From: Rikenellaceae bacterium | GTDB taxonomy: Bacteria > Bacteroidota > Bacteroidia > Bacteroidales > UBA932 | Length of the DNA: 64,000 bases | Direction of reading: 5' to 3' | Assembly: GCA_022766385.1 (NCBI GenBank) | Contig: JALEPJ010000056.1 | Location: forward strand, 1 to 64,000 | Shown: piece by piece, positions 1 to 8,195 of the stretch | Position numbering within the stretch: position 1 is the stretch's first letter | Layout of the letters: each line of letters begins with the position of its first letter | Program-made: the position numbers and the translations under genes | Notes under the pieces: generated by a model | What the model was told of the DNA's origin: nothing | Database searches by the model: none | The model's input: only the letters and a program-made list of their open reading frames with translations

Positions 1-1
1 C

Positions 2-421
2 GGCCTTGCCGGACTCATCTTCGGAGGCGAACTTTTCGTCGATTCCGCCACCGCCCTGGCAAGGAGACTCGGTGTCAGCGACAGGTTCATCGCGATTACC
101 ATCCTCGCCGGAGGGACATCACTTCCCGAACTCGCCACCTGCATCGTAGCGGCAGCAAGGCACAAAGACCAACTGGCTCTTGGGAATATACTCGGCTCGA
201 ACGTCTTCAACATATTGCTTATTCTCGGATGCTCTTCCGTGATTACGCCCCTGTCATTCCAGGGAATGAGCCTCGTGGATGCCGGAGTTCTCATTGCCAG
301 CTGCGTGATGCTGCTGCTTTGGGCATATAGCGGCAAAAAATGCCGCATAGACCGCTGGGAAGGAACCCTGATGTTGCTCTTCATCGCAGCCTATTACTAC
401 TATCTTTTCGTAAAACCGTAA
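2..421 (+). CDS. Ca2+/cation antiporter (CaCA family), C-terminal part
   Basis: The gene enters from the left edge, so only the last 139 residues are seen (first full codon at base 2). They contain a typical CaCA alpha-2 repeat: GTSLPELAT at about residues 37-45, followed by GNILGSNVFN. In the family these segments line the ion pathway of sodium/calcium and potassium-dependent exchangers such as YrbG. The rest is hydrophobic helices ending in an FVKP tail. Established family role is calcium or sodium extrusion across the inner membrane; the ion cannot be told from this fragment. The next gene starts 13 bp downstream, so cotranscription with the unknown membrane protein and the K+/H+ antiporter is likely. 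Confidence 0.88.
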   Translation, partial: GLAGLIFGGELFVDSATALARRLGVSDRFIAITILAGGTSLPELATCIVAAARHKDQLALGNILGSNVFNILLILGCSSVITPLSFQGMSLVDAGVLIASCVMLLLWAYSGKKCRIDRWEGTLMLLFIAAYYYYLFVKP

Positions 422-434
422 CAATATCAACACA

Positions 435-872
435 ATGGAATACAGTCTCAAAAGGGTCCATACAGGAAAGGACCTCGCAATATCGTCAACAATTCTTCTC
501 GCAGGAATCGGCCTGTTCTTTGTAAACAAGGGACTGGGCATCTGCATAGGAATATGCGGGGTGCTTATGTGTCTTTTCTATAAGGGAGGATATAAGAAAG
601 ACGGCCGGGGCATCCTACTGTCAAAGAAATCTGAGGACATCTGCAAAGAGTGCAGAAGTTCCATATTGGAATTCCTGGAAGGAAAGAATGCTAAACCCGA
701 GTTAAAACAAGGAAACAACGGAGGCAGCATCAGGATTGAAATATATTTCAATAAAACTGAAAGAATCGCATACGTACAGATATATGATTTCTGCAACTAC
801 AGCTATGAACCTGCGACCGGCATCATCAAACTCGATGGCGACAGGGCGGAACAACTGATTTCTTCGTTATAA
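435..872 (+). CDS. Unknown small membrane protein
   Basis: A 145-residue protein I do not recognise. Residues about 14-48 form two closely spaced hydrophobic helices (ISSTILLAGIGLFFV and LGICIGICGVLMCLF). The remaining hundred residues look like a compact soluble domain with charged N-terminal helix and beta-rich C-terminal half. It lies 13 bp after a cation antiporter and 4 bp before a CPA-type antiporter, so it is almost certainly in their operon. A role accessory to ion transport is only inference from position. The coding frame is kept open and spaced like its neighbours, which is why I accept it as a gene. Confidence 0.7.
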   Translation: MEYSLKRVHTGKDLAISSTILLAGIGLFFVNKGLGICIGICGVLMCLFYKGGYKKDGRGILLSKKSEDICKECRSSILEFLEGKNAKPELKQGNNGGSIRIEIYFNKTERIAYVQIYDFCNYSYEPATGIIKLDGDRAEQLISSL

Positions 873-876
873 ACTT

Positions 877-2469
877 ATGGCACTGTACCTCCTGATATTC
901 TCGGCCATTGTCGTTACCTGCATATTCTTCAACAAGTTTTCCGGAAAGATCGGGATACCTGTCCTGCTCTTCTTCCTTATGCTCGGTCTCCTGTGCGGAA
1001 GCCAGAATGACGGATTTGCGTCGCAATGGGCCTGGATAGTAGGAAAGATCAGCACCATAGCGCTTATATTCATAATGTTCTATGGCGGCTTCGGGACGAG
1101 ATGGAAATCCGCCAGGCCCGTTGTAGTGGAAGCGGGGCTGCTCGCGACGGTCGGGGTGGCACTTACCGCGGTCCTTGTCGGACTGTTTTGCCACTTTGCG
1201 CTGGGATGGGCCTGGCTCGAGAGCTTCCTGATGGGTGCAGTGATAAGTTCCACAGATGCGGCAACGGTATTCTCCATACTCCGCACCAGGAAGCTTGGCC
1301 TCAAGAACAACAGCGCCCCTCTTATTGAGGTTGAAAGCGGCTCAAACGACCCTATGTCATATATGCTTACAGCCGTAATGCTGTCTCTTTTCAATGGTGG
1401 AATTACGGCTGGAGGCATTGTATGGCAGATTTTCTCACAGATAGCCTTCGGAGTTGCGGGCGGATTGGCGATATCAGGCGCGGCCGTATTCTTTCTGAAA
1501 AAAATCAACTTCCAGAGCAACGGATTCGACATGCTGCTCTTCATAGCAATCGCACTTGTATCATACGCCCTGCCGGACCTGATTGGCGGCAACGGCTACC
1601 TGAGCGCATATATCGTGGGCATTGTCCTCGGTAACAGCGAATTTCCCGGTAGGAGGCCGTTGGTCTCTATCTTCGACGCAGTAACGAGTCTGATGCAGAT
1701 AGTCATATTCTTCCTGCTTGGAATGCTTGCGGTGCCGTCTAATCTGCTTCACTCGCTGCTGCCGGCCCTGATTATATTCATATTTATCAGTTTCGCAGCC
1801 CGTCCGCTGGCAGTGGGCGCCATCCTGTCCCCTTTCAGGAAATATCCGTTCAGACAGCTGGGGCTGATTTCGTTCGTCGGCCTTCGCGGAGCTGCGTCAA
1901 TAGTGTTCGCAATCAATATACTGACGTCAGGTGTGGAACTGCAAAACGATATCTTCAGCATAGTGTTCTGCATAGTACTGGCATCCATTGCTCTTCAGGG
2001 CTCGCTTGTCCCTGCCGTAGCGAAAGCCACTGGAATGACCGATGCCGGCGAGGACGTAATGACGACCTTCAGCGACTTCAGCGAAAAGGCGGAGATGTCC
2101 TTCGGAGCGATACGGATCAAGGAGACAAGCAGCTGGAAGAATCGCCATATCAAAGACTTGGACTTGCCGCAAGACTGCATTATCGCACTCGTGGTACGCG
2201 GGGATATGCGTATCGTACCGAAAGGCAGCACCATGCTTGAAGCCGGTGACGAGGTTGTACTTTGCACACGCTCGTTTCAAGGCAGGAACACAGACAATCT
2301 TGTCCAGCATACCCTGTCCGAAAACAGCAAGTGGGCTGGCCACAGGGTATGCGAATACCCTAAAAAGGACGGAAATCTGCTCGTGATGATCCAAAGAGGC
2401 GACGAAAAGATAATCCCTAACGGAAATACCATTCTCAAGGCAGGCGACATACTCGTCCTGCTCAAATGA
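877..2469 (+). CDS. K+/H+ antiporter with two RCK_C domains (CvrA/NhaP2-like)
   Basis: A 530-residue CPA1-type antiporter. Residues 1 to about 395 form the usual dozen membrane helices, with family motifs TDAATVFSILR, ESGSNDP (the ion-binding ND pair) and FVGLRGAASIVFA. The C-terminal 130 residues hold two RCK_C (TrkA-C) units, about 405-465 and 475-530, each with the pattern 'IVPKGSTMLEAGDEVVL'. In NhaP2/CvrA proteins this layout gives potassium or sodium export in exchange for protons, regulated by ligands bound at the cytosolic RCK_C domains. Start ATG is 4 bp after the previous stop. With the preceding CaCA gene it forms an ion-homeostasis group. The exact cation is not decided by sequence. 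Confidence 0.9.
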   Translation: MALYLLIFSAIVVTCIFFNKFSGKIGIPVLLFFLMLGLLCGSQNDGFASQWAWIVGKISTIALIFIMFYGGFGTRWKSARPVVVEAGLLATVGVALTAVLVGLFCHFALGWAWLESFLMGAVISSTDAATVFSILRTRKLGLKNNSAPLIEVESGSNDPMSYMLTAVMLSLFNGGITAGGIVWQIFSQIAFGVAGGLAISGAAVFFLKKINFQSNGFDMLLFIAIALVSYALPDLIGGNGYLSAYIVGIVLGNSEFPGRRPLVSIFDAVTSLMQIVIFFLLGMLAVPSNLLHSLLPALIIFIFISFAARPLAVGAILSPFRKYPFRQLGLISFVGLRGAASIVFAINILTSGVELQNDIFSIVFCIVLASIALQGSLVPAVAKATGMTDAGEDVMTTFSDFSEKAEMSFGAIRIKETSSWKNRHIKDLDLPQDCIIALVVRGDMRIVPKGSTMLEAGDEVVLCTRSFQGRNTDNLVQHTLSENSKWAGHRVCEYPKKDGNLLVMIQRGDEKIIPNGNTILKAGDILVLLK

Positions 2470-2479
2470 ACCAAGGCCT

Positions 2480-3139
2480 ATGTACAGCTTTATGAAATAC
2501 CTTGTAGTATCTGATATACACGGCTCCTTGCCACGTTTGGAAAAAGTGCTCTCATTCTTTGAAAGGAATGATTATGATATGCTCCTGATTCTGGGGGACA
2601 TACTGAATTACGGGCCGAGAAACGGAATTCCGGAGGGTATTGATGCTCCGGGTATAGCAGAAAGGCTGAATGCCTTCGCGGAGCGGATAGTAGCCGTAAG
2701 GGGCAATTGCGACTCAGAAGTGGATCAGATGCTACTCACTTTCCCAATTATGAGCGACTATTGCATTCTGGTCGCAGATGGTACACGGGTATTTCTCACT
2801 CACGGACACAAGTATAATGAAGAGAACTTATTGCCAAAAGGAGCTGACATTCTGTTCTACGGACACACTCATCTAATGAAACTGGAAATGGGCTCCAATG
2901 GGGTTCTGGTGTGCAATACCGGCAGCATAACCTTCCCTAAGGGAGGCAATCCGCCGACCTTTGCCACAATAGACGAGGATTCCTTCGTCAGAATCAGGGA
3001 TATTGAGGGCAATATATTGAAAGAGAAGCACTTCACCAATCCTCAGGGACTTGTCCTCGATGATGCCAGAAGTTTAAGGGAAAAAACTTCCTCAAACTTA
3101 GATTCAGTCAGTGATACTCTGACGCCAATGAGCAGGTGA
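2480..3139 (+). CDS. YfcE-like metallophosphoesterase (phosphodiesterase)
   Basis: A calcineurin-like phosphoesterase of the YfcE/MJ0936 group, which hydrolyses phosphodiesters using two metal ions. Metal ligands are in SDIHG, LGDILNYGP, RGNCD, THGHKY and GHTH, all in the expected order. YfcE proteins are about 184 residues; here 219, the extra 35 residues forming a polar tail that runs 36 bp into the 3' end of the convergent AraC-type gene. Two in-frame ATG codons lie at 2480 and 2492; the second starts directly with the MKYLVVSDIHG core and matches relatives better. The gene begins 10 bp after the antiporter stop and is probably cotranscribed. Confidence 0.88.
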   Translation: MYSFMKYLVVSDIHGSLPRLEKVLSFFERNDYDMLLILGDILNYGPRNGIPEGIDAPGIAERLNAFAERIVAVRGNCDSEVDQMLLTFPIMSDYCILVADGTRVFLTHGHKYNEENLLPKGADILFYGHTHLMKLEMGSNGVLVCNTGSITFPKGGNPPTFATIDEDSFVRIRDIEGNILKEKHFTNPQGLVLDDARSLREKTSSNLDSVSDTLTPMSR

Positions 3140-4186
3140 GCAGCCTTCCCTGGAACTGAAAGTTCTTGAGAAGTGGCTCGTGGAAAGGAAACCGGAAGAT
3201 TCAGAGATGTCCTGCACTTTGAGCTGCGGTTGTTCCTTCATCAGACGCTTGGCGTATTCAATACGCAAATCTGAAATCCAGTCTCTGAAACTCTTATTGT
3301 AAACGCTGTTGATGTATTCTGACAGATAGGTTCTGTTGGTAAGAAACTGGGCTGCCAGATCGTTCAAGGTAATTCCGGATTTCCTGTAACCTTCTTCGGC
3401 TATCCACTGGTCGATTCTCGCCGATATATCAGAATGATAATCAGGCAATTCCTCAACGAGCTCAGACTGTTCATCGTGTATGGCCTTTTCTACATCTTCG
3501 TGGAAAAACAAATAATCCTGATAGCAGCAATACAAATAGACATAGAGAGGAATTGCAGAAAGCACCCAAAGGAAGACATATTTGTCCGGCAGGAAAGTAA
3601 GCAGGGCGCAACTTACTCCGAAGGCCAGAGCCCAATATGTAAAAATGGACATCCACCTGATATATGAGCCAATATCGTCGGAGAAGCTATCATTGAATTT
3701 CCTGATTGAGCTTGAGTAGGTCCGGAGGACTCTGACAGAGAGGAAAACACCGTAAATGAGGAGCAAAGCCGCCAGCATGAAGGTAGCGGAGCGGCGAAGC
3801 AGTCCCATAGGAAGAAAGGCAACGAGCACAGATGCGCAGCAGAATATGAGCCATATGCCCAGATTAAGCTTAATTCGTTTCCTGTTGATATAGCTGGAGT
3901 CCAGCAACACCATCATGGCTGTGCTGAATAGCCAGTAGCAAAGGAAATATGTCACCATATTAAGAAGAATAGTGGCAATTACATCCTTTGTCCTGATCAT
4001 AAAGAGGAAATGCAGCGAGTAATTCGTTGCCAGCAAGAGCAAGGCTGCTCCCATCAGGCGACGGGAGAGTAAAAAGTCGGAGATGCTCTTCTTCTCCGGA
4101 ACACGTGCAAAAAGCATATGAAAGCCGAAGAAGAGCATTAACGGAATAGCAAATGCAAGTGACAGTCTATAAATTGATAGATCCAT
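3104..4186 (-). CDS. Membrane-anchored AraC family transcriptional regulator
   Basis: 360 residues. The N-terminal 225 residues contain about six or seven hydrophobic helices, and the C-terminal hundred (about 255-358) are a double helix-turn-helix of AraC/XylS type, with the terminal signature around SGFLSTSHFSRTF. Bacteroidota have many such proteins with an integral membrane sensor and a cytosolic DNA-binding end; ligands are mostly unknown. It lies 14 bp downstream of the low-molecular-weight phosphatase gene on the same strand and is probably the last gene of that operon. Its 3' end overlaps the convergent phosphoesterase by 36 bp. Confidence 0.9.
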   Translation of the reverse strand: MDLSIYRLSLAFAIPLMLFFGFHMLFARVPEKKSISDFLLSRRLMGAALLLLATNYSLHFLFMIRTKDVIATILLNMVTYFLCYWLFSTAMMVLLDSSYINRKRIKLNLGIWLIFCCASVLVAFLPMGLLRRSATFMLAALLLIYGVFLSVRVLRTYSSSIRKFNDSFSDDIGSYIRWMSIFTYWALAFGVSCALLTFLPDKYVFLWVLSAIPLYVYLYCCYQDYLFFHEDVEKAIHDEQSELVEELPDYHSDISARIDQWIAEEGYRKSGITLNDLAAQFLTNRTYLSEYINSVYNKSFRDWISDLRIEYAKRLMKEQPQLKVQDISESSGFLSTSHFSRTFSSREGCSPAHWRQSITD

Positions 4187-4200
4187 AGCCTGTTATGATA

Positions 4201-4678
4201 TTATTTGTCGGTAGAGCACAAATTTTCAAGCAGCGCCTTGCAGCCTCGGAGTATGTCCGAATATGCCTTTTCAAAGTTACCTGTATACCACGGATCAGCG
4301 ACATCTGCATTTTCGCCAGCAAATTCCAGCAATTTGTGCGACTTCGAAAACGACTGCTTCCCTATGATGCGGTTTAGCAATCTTAGGTTGGAATCATCCA
4401 TCACTACAAGCAAATCGGCAGCTTCGGCTTCTTCAAGAGTAATTCTATGTGCTCTATGCCTGCCGAAAGGTATTCCGTGCCTGGTGAGAGCAGAGCCTGC
4501 AGGAGGGAATAGACCATTGCCCTCTTCCTCGTATGACACAGCCGCTGAGCTGATTTCAAAATCATCCTTTCTCCCACAGCGAGAGGCAAGTTCACGGAAA
4601 ATGAACTCGGCCATTGGCGAACGGCAAATGTTGTCCGTGACAGATAAATATTATACGCAGTTTCCTGTATTCACCCAT
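4201..4678 (-). pseudogene. Low-molecular-weight protein tyrosine phosphatase, frameshifted in the P-loop
   Basis: From 4614 down, the frame encodes an LMW-PTP body with the general-acid loop VADPWYTGNFEKAYSDI. The catalytic P-loop CX5R lies upstream in two frames. An ATG at 4678 opens MGEYRKLRIIFICHG; deleting one base (about 4633) joins it to NICRSPMAEF, giving the signature CHGNICRSP of the family. So a single inserted base interrupts the gene exactly between the catalytic Cys and Arg. As read, only a Met-start fragment lacking the nucleophile can be made. Either this is a sequencing or assembly error or a recent inactivation. LMW-PTPs dephosphorylate protein tyrosine, often in polysaccharide export control. 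The gene lies between a small unknown gene and an AraC regulator on the same strand. Confidence 0.85.
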
Positions 4679-4686
4679 ACAGAACA

Positions 4687-4908
4687 CTACTCGCTGAGCA
4701 TATTGCCCTCAGTCCACTCCGGAATGTATATTCCGTGCTTTTTCTCGCAATGGTTCTTGACCCACAGCTGTTTCTCCAAAGAGATGCTCTTCCACCAATC
4801 GGTACAGCCCGGATATCTCTGATTCTCGATGTCCGCATTGGCTTTCCTGGCAATTCTTTCTTTCTCCTTGATACTGAGGCTTGACCACCAAATATCCTGT
4901 TCTGTCAT
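4687..4908 (-). CDS. Unknown 73-aa protein
   Basis: Small soluble protein beginning MTEQDIWWSSLSIKEKERIA. It is rich in Trp and charged residues, with no membrane segment or known motif I can name. I use the ATG at 4908; an upstream TTG at 4914 in frame is less likely. A strong TACATTTG promoter element lies about 24-31 bp upstream on this strand, and the phosphatase gene follows within 10 bp, so it appears to head a three-gene operon (this gene, phosphatase, AraC regulator). Function unknown. Confidence 0.65.
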   Translation of the reverse strand: MTEQDIWWSSLSIKEKERIARKANADIENQRYPGCTDWWKSISLEKQLWVKNHCEKKHGIYIPEWTEGNMLSE

Positions 4909-4931
4909 ATTCAAAAAATGTTTTGTCTATA

Positions 4932-4939
4932 CAAATGTA
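4932..4939 (-). promoter_or_regulatory. Bacteroidota -7 element for the 73-aa gene operon
   Basis: The minus strand reads TACATTTG, an exact match to the TAnnTTTG element used by the Bacteroidota primary sigma factor. No clear TTTG -33 box is seen at the usual spacing. It would give a leader of roughly 18 nt before the ATG at 4908. Confidence 0.55.
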
Positions 4940-4953
4940 TATGTTTTTTGCCA

Positions 4954-4983
4954 TTTGACAATCACTGAACTTTATTATATTTG
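4954..4983 (+). promoter_or_regulatory. Bacteroidota promoter for xpt operon
   Basis: TTTG at 4954-4957, an 18-nt spacer, then TATATTTG at 4976-4983: an almost ideal Bacteroidota promoter. Transcription should begin near 4990, leaving only about 30 nt before the xpt ATG at 5020. That is too short for a purine riboswitch of the kind found before xpt in Firmicutes. It is back to back with the promoter for the minus-strand operon. Confidence 0.75.
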
Positions 4984-5019
4984 CATAAAGGACCATCAGA
5001 TAATAACATTATTTCACAT

Positions 5020-5655
5020 ATGAATTTCCTTGAGGAGAAGATATTGACAGATGGGGTCATAAAAGAAGGCAACATCCTAAAGGTGGACAGCTTTCTTAAC
5101 CATCAGATTGACATTGACATAATGCGTCAAATGGCTTACGAATTCAAGCGCCGTTTCCGTGGCGTGGAAGTAAACAAGATACTTACCATAGAAGCGAGCG
5201 GCATTGCCATTGCCACTCTGCTCGGTGACCTTTATGACGTTCCTGTTGTCTTTGCCAAGAAGAGCGAGACAGCCAACAGCACTGATGACAAATATATCTC
5301 TAAAGCTTACTCGTTCACTCACAAGAAGATGAACAATGTCTTTATATCCAAGCCATACTTGAATGCGGAAGACAAGGTATTGATTGTGGACGATTTCCTC
5401 GCGGACGGCGAGGCCGCGCACTCTCTCATAGACCTTGTCAAACAGGCGGGAGGCCGGATTGCGGGCATTGGCATTGCCATAGAAAAGGGACAGCAGAAGG
5501 GAGGAGCTACACTTCGCAGCGAGGGTTATCAGGTCGAGTCCATCGCGATAATCGATAGTATGGATTGGGAGACTCAGACCATCAGCTTCCGTCCCCAGGC
5601 ACAAAAGGAAATCAGCAAAACCAACCTGAAATCGACTCATGGGATCAATTTATGA
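5020..5655 (+). CDS. xpt: Xanthine phosphoribosyltransferase
   Basis: Converts xanthine and PRPP to XMP for purine salvage in the cytosol. From the ATG at 5020 (MNFLEEKILTDG) the protein is 211 residues; B. subtilis Xpt is 194. Family features seen: LTIEASGIAIATLLG near the N-terminus, the basic loop around VFAKKSETANS, and the PRPP-binding motif VLIVDDFLADGEAAHSL. An upstream TTG at 4981 in frame lies on the promoter and is not a credible start. The C-terminus overlaps the next gene, a xanthine/uracil permease, by 17 bp, which suggests translational coupling of uptake and salvage, as in the xpt-pbuX pair of Firmicutes. Confidence 0.95.
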   Translation: MNFLEEKILTDGVIKEGNILKVDSFLNHQIDIDIMRQMAYEFKRRFRGVEVNKILTIEASGIAIATLLGDLYDVPVVFAKKSETANSTDDKYISKAYSFTHKKMNNVFISKPYLNAEDKVLIVDDFLADGEAAHSLIDLVKQAGGRIAGIGIAIEKGQQKGGATLRSEGYQVESIAIIDSMDWETQTISFRPQAQKEISKTNLKSTHGINL

Positions 5656-6943
5656 ACTTGACGGCAGGGTGCCGCTGATTAAGGCCATACCCTTCGGTTT
5701 GCAGCACGTACTGGCGATGTTCGTGGCAAACATCACTCCTATTATGCTCCTCGCCAATGTTGCCGGCATTGAAGCCGGAACAAGCGCAGCGCTGATCCAG
5801 AACTGTATGATTATTGCCGGCATTGGCACTCTCGTTCAGCTCTTCCCTGTCTGGCGAGTCGGATCCCGTCTGCCTATCGTGATGGGCATCAGTTTCACCT
5901 TTCTCTCTTTGGCAATGGCCATTGCCACCACCCAGGGTATGGGAGCTCTGATGGGCGCAGTCATCGTAGGCGGTCTGGTTGAGGGCATCCTCGGTCTCTT
6001 CCCGAGATATTGGACCAAACTCATCACGAGCACCGTTGCTGCAACAGTGGTGACGGCGATAGGCTTTTCATTGCTTCCAATTGCCGCGAACAGTTTTGCC
6101 GGCGGCGAGGGTTCAGCAGATTTCGGAAGCAGCGCCAATTGGATAGTTGGCTCAGTGACCTTGCTCACCTGCCTGCTTACCCAGGTATTCAGCCGCGGAA
6201 TGCTGCGCTCCCTCTCTGTTCTCATAGGTCTGATAGTAGGCTACATCCTTTCTGTATGCATGGGGATGGTTGATTTCAGCATGCTCAAGGATGTCGATAT
6301 AGTCGCATTCCCACGCTTTATGCCTTTCAAGCCTGAATTCCGTCTGGATGCGATACTTGCTATTATTTGTGTGTATCTGGTATCTGCAACAGAGACGATT
6401 GGAGATACATCCGCACTTTGTTCAGGCGCTCTCAGGCGTGAAGTATCGGTCAAGGAAATGGGCTCGTCCGTAGCTTGTGACGGTTTCGTGAGCACCATTG
6501 CCGGACTCTTCGGTTGCACCCCTATCACATCTTTCTCACAGAATGTCGGCCTCGCCACCATGAGCAAGGTTATCAACCGCTTTGCAATTGCCACCGGCGC
6601 AATAGTAATGATACTCGGCGGACTCTTCCCTGTCATAGGTACGCTGCTCACTACTATTCCTCAGGCTGTGCTTGGAGGTTGTACGATAATGATGTTCGGC
6701 AGCATACTCTTTGCCGGTTTCGGAATGCTGGCGAAGGCAGGCTTTTCAGAGCGCAATATGATTATCGTAGGACTCTCACTGAGTGTGGGCCTTGGTTTCA
6801 CACAGTGCGCCGGTCTTTTCGCTTCTTTCCCGAAGATCGTTCAGACCGTGTTTGCAGAGAACTGTGTCGCAGTCGTTTTCCTTCTTGCTGTCATCCTCAA
6901 TCTCATACTGCCTAAGGAAAAGAAAGATGAAGTTACTTCATAG
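5639..6943 (+). CDS. NCS2 family xanthine/uracil permease
   Basis: 434 residues with about 14 membrane helices. NCS2 hallmarks are visible: LPIVMGISFTFLS, the substrate-site region ETIGDTSALCSG, and the signature QNVGLATMS after FGCTPITSFS. NCS2 carriers import uracil, xanthine or uric acid with protons or sodium. Overlap of 17 bp with xpt makes xanthine the most likely substrate (PbuX-like). Its own stop overlaps the start of sbcD by 17 bp. Confidence 0.93.
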   Translation: MGSIYELDGRVPLIKAIPFGLQHVLAMFVANITPIMLLANVAGIEAGTSAALIQNCMIIAGIGTLVQLFPVWRVGSRLPIVMGISFTFLSLAMAIATTQGMGALMGAVIVGGLVEGILGLFPRYWTKLITSTVAATVVTAIGFSLLPIAANSFAGGEGSADFGSSANWIVGSVTLLTCLLTQVFSRGMLRSLSVLIGLIVGYILSVCMGMVDFSMLKDVDIVAFPRFMPFKPEFRLDAILAIICVYLVSATETIGDTSALCSGALRREVSVKEMGSSVACDGFVSTIAGLFGCTPITSFSQNVGLATMSKVINRFAIATGAIVMILGGLFPVIGTLLTTIPQAVLGGCTIMMFGSILFAGFGMLAKAGFSERNMIIVGLSLSVGLGFTQCAGLFASFPKIVQTVFAENCVAVVFLLAVILNLILPKEKKDEVTS

Positions 6944-8195
6944 CTCCGACCTTCACCTTGGCCATTGCTTCCATAGCTACGACAGGACTATGGAACAGAA
7001 ATCCTGTCTGCTTCAGATTGAAGAAATAATAAAAAAGGAGAATCCCGATGTCTATATCATAAGCGGAGACATCTATCATACGAGCTCACCCCAGACTGCG
7101 GCTCAGGAGATGCTGATGAGACATCTGCTTGAAGTTCACAGAATTGCGCCTGAGATGAGGGTGATCATTATTGCCGGAAACCACGACAGCAACAGAATTG
7201 AAATCGACGATCCTCTATGGAATCTGGTCGGTGTATCCATCATCGCATCCATCAAGCGCAATGTCCTTGATGGTGAAGCATCAGAAGAATATCATAAAGA
7301 GCTTTTCGATCGTCACATCTTCAGAATCGGGACTGAAAACTCAGCCATCGGTTTCATTGTGGCAATTCCTCATTGCTACCCTGGCAATTTTCCTTCCGTC
7401 AAGGAGGCACTGCCCCGCGAGGAAAGGATGAAGGAATTCATTGCCCTGCTCCTCAATGAAGTGGCAAGTCGGAACGATGAGAATCTGCCTGTAGTGCTGA
7501 TGGCCCATACGGCCGTTCAGCATTCCGGCGAAAACTTGCCCGAGACGCAAGGTCAGGATCTGGATATCATTGGCGGCATCGATATCATTCCGGAAGAGGC
7601 ATTCGGGGAGGGCTACGACTACATTGCCCTCGGTCACATACATTATCCTCAGAACATCTCCGGACGCATACGCTACTGCGGCTCTCCCCTGCCTCTTTCC
7701 TTCGATGAAGACTTCCAGCATAGTGTTTCTCTGGTCCGCATTGACTCACACGGAGCTTTCCCTCAGGTGGAAACGATTGAGATAGTCAATGAAATGCCTA
7801 TTGTCACCATACCGGAACAGGACAGGAGAAAAGGGATACAATCCCTGACTTGGGAGGAGGCTAAAAGGAGTTTTGAGGCTTTGGACCCGAAACTTTCCTG
7901 CTATGTCAGACTGAATGTTACCGATGATGGGACCATACCTGTGGAGGCCAAGGACATAGCCGCAAGGATACCTGAAAAGTGCGGACTAAAGGCCAAGTTC
8001 TGTCTGATAAACAGAATAAAGCCCGCTCGGGCAGAGGAAGACAAGTCCCATTCTTCACGACTCAGTCTGGCTGAGCTCAAGAACAACATGAGTCCCGCAA
8101 CTGTGGCTGATCTTTACCTCAAGGACACAGGTCAGGATGACATAAATCCGGAAATCTTGAAATTGCTGCACAATACGATAGATGAAGTTAAATAA
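6927..8195 (+). CDS. sbcD: Exonuclease SbcD (Mre11 family)
   Basis: Nuclease subunit of the SbcCD complex, which trims hairpins and blocked DNA ends. From ATG 6927 it has 422 residues; an open frame continues upstream to 6783 but that part is out-of-frame permease sequence. Mre11-type metal ligands appear in order: SSDLHLGH, SGDIYHTSS, IAGNHDSN, MAHTAVQ, ALGHIHYPQ, with the capping CGSPLPLSFDE. It overlaps sbcC by 14 bp, the usual arrangement for this complex. Unusual is its fusion into an operon with xanthine salvage genes. Confidence 0.96.
   Translation: MKLLHSSDLHLGHCFHSYDRTMEQKSCLLQIEEIIKKENPDVYIISGDIYHTSSPQTAAQEMLMRHLLEVHRIAPEMRVIIIAGNHDSNRIEIDDPLWNLVGVSIIASIKRNVLDGEASEEYHKELFDRHIFRIGTENSAIGFIVAIPHCYPGNFPSVKEALPREERMKEFIALLLNEVASRNDENLPVVLMAHTAVQHSGENLPETQGQDLDIIGGIDIIPEEAFGEGYDYIALGHIHYPQNISGRIRYCGSPLPLSFDEDFQHSVSLVRIDSHGAFPQVETIEIVNEMPIVTIPEQDRRKGIQSLTWEEAKRSFEALDPKLSCYVRLNVTDDGTIPVEAKDIAARIPEKCGLKAKFCLINRIKPARAEEDKSHSSRLSLAELKNNMSPATVADLYLKDTGQDDINPEILKLLHNTIDEVK

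Noticed and set aside
4205..4822. 205-codon open frame opposite the phosphatase and 73-aa genes
   Set aside because: The minus strand carries a recognisable LMW-PTP with catalytic motifs; this frame has none.
4984..5019. Purine riboswitch before xpt
   Set aside because: The predicted leader is only about 30 nt, too short for the aptamer and switch.
6783..6926. 48-codon N-terminal extension of SbcD
   Set aside because: It is out-of-frame permease sequence; SbcD homologues start at the MKLLHSSDLHLG sequence.
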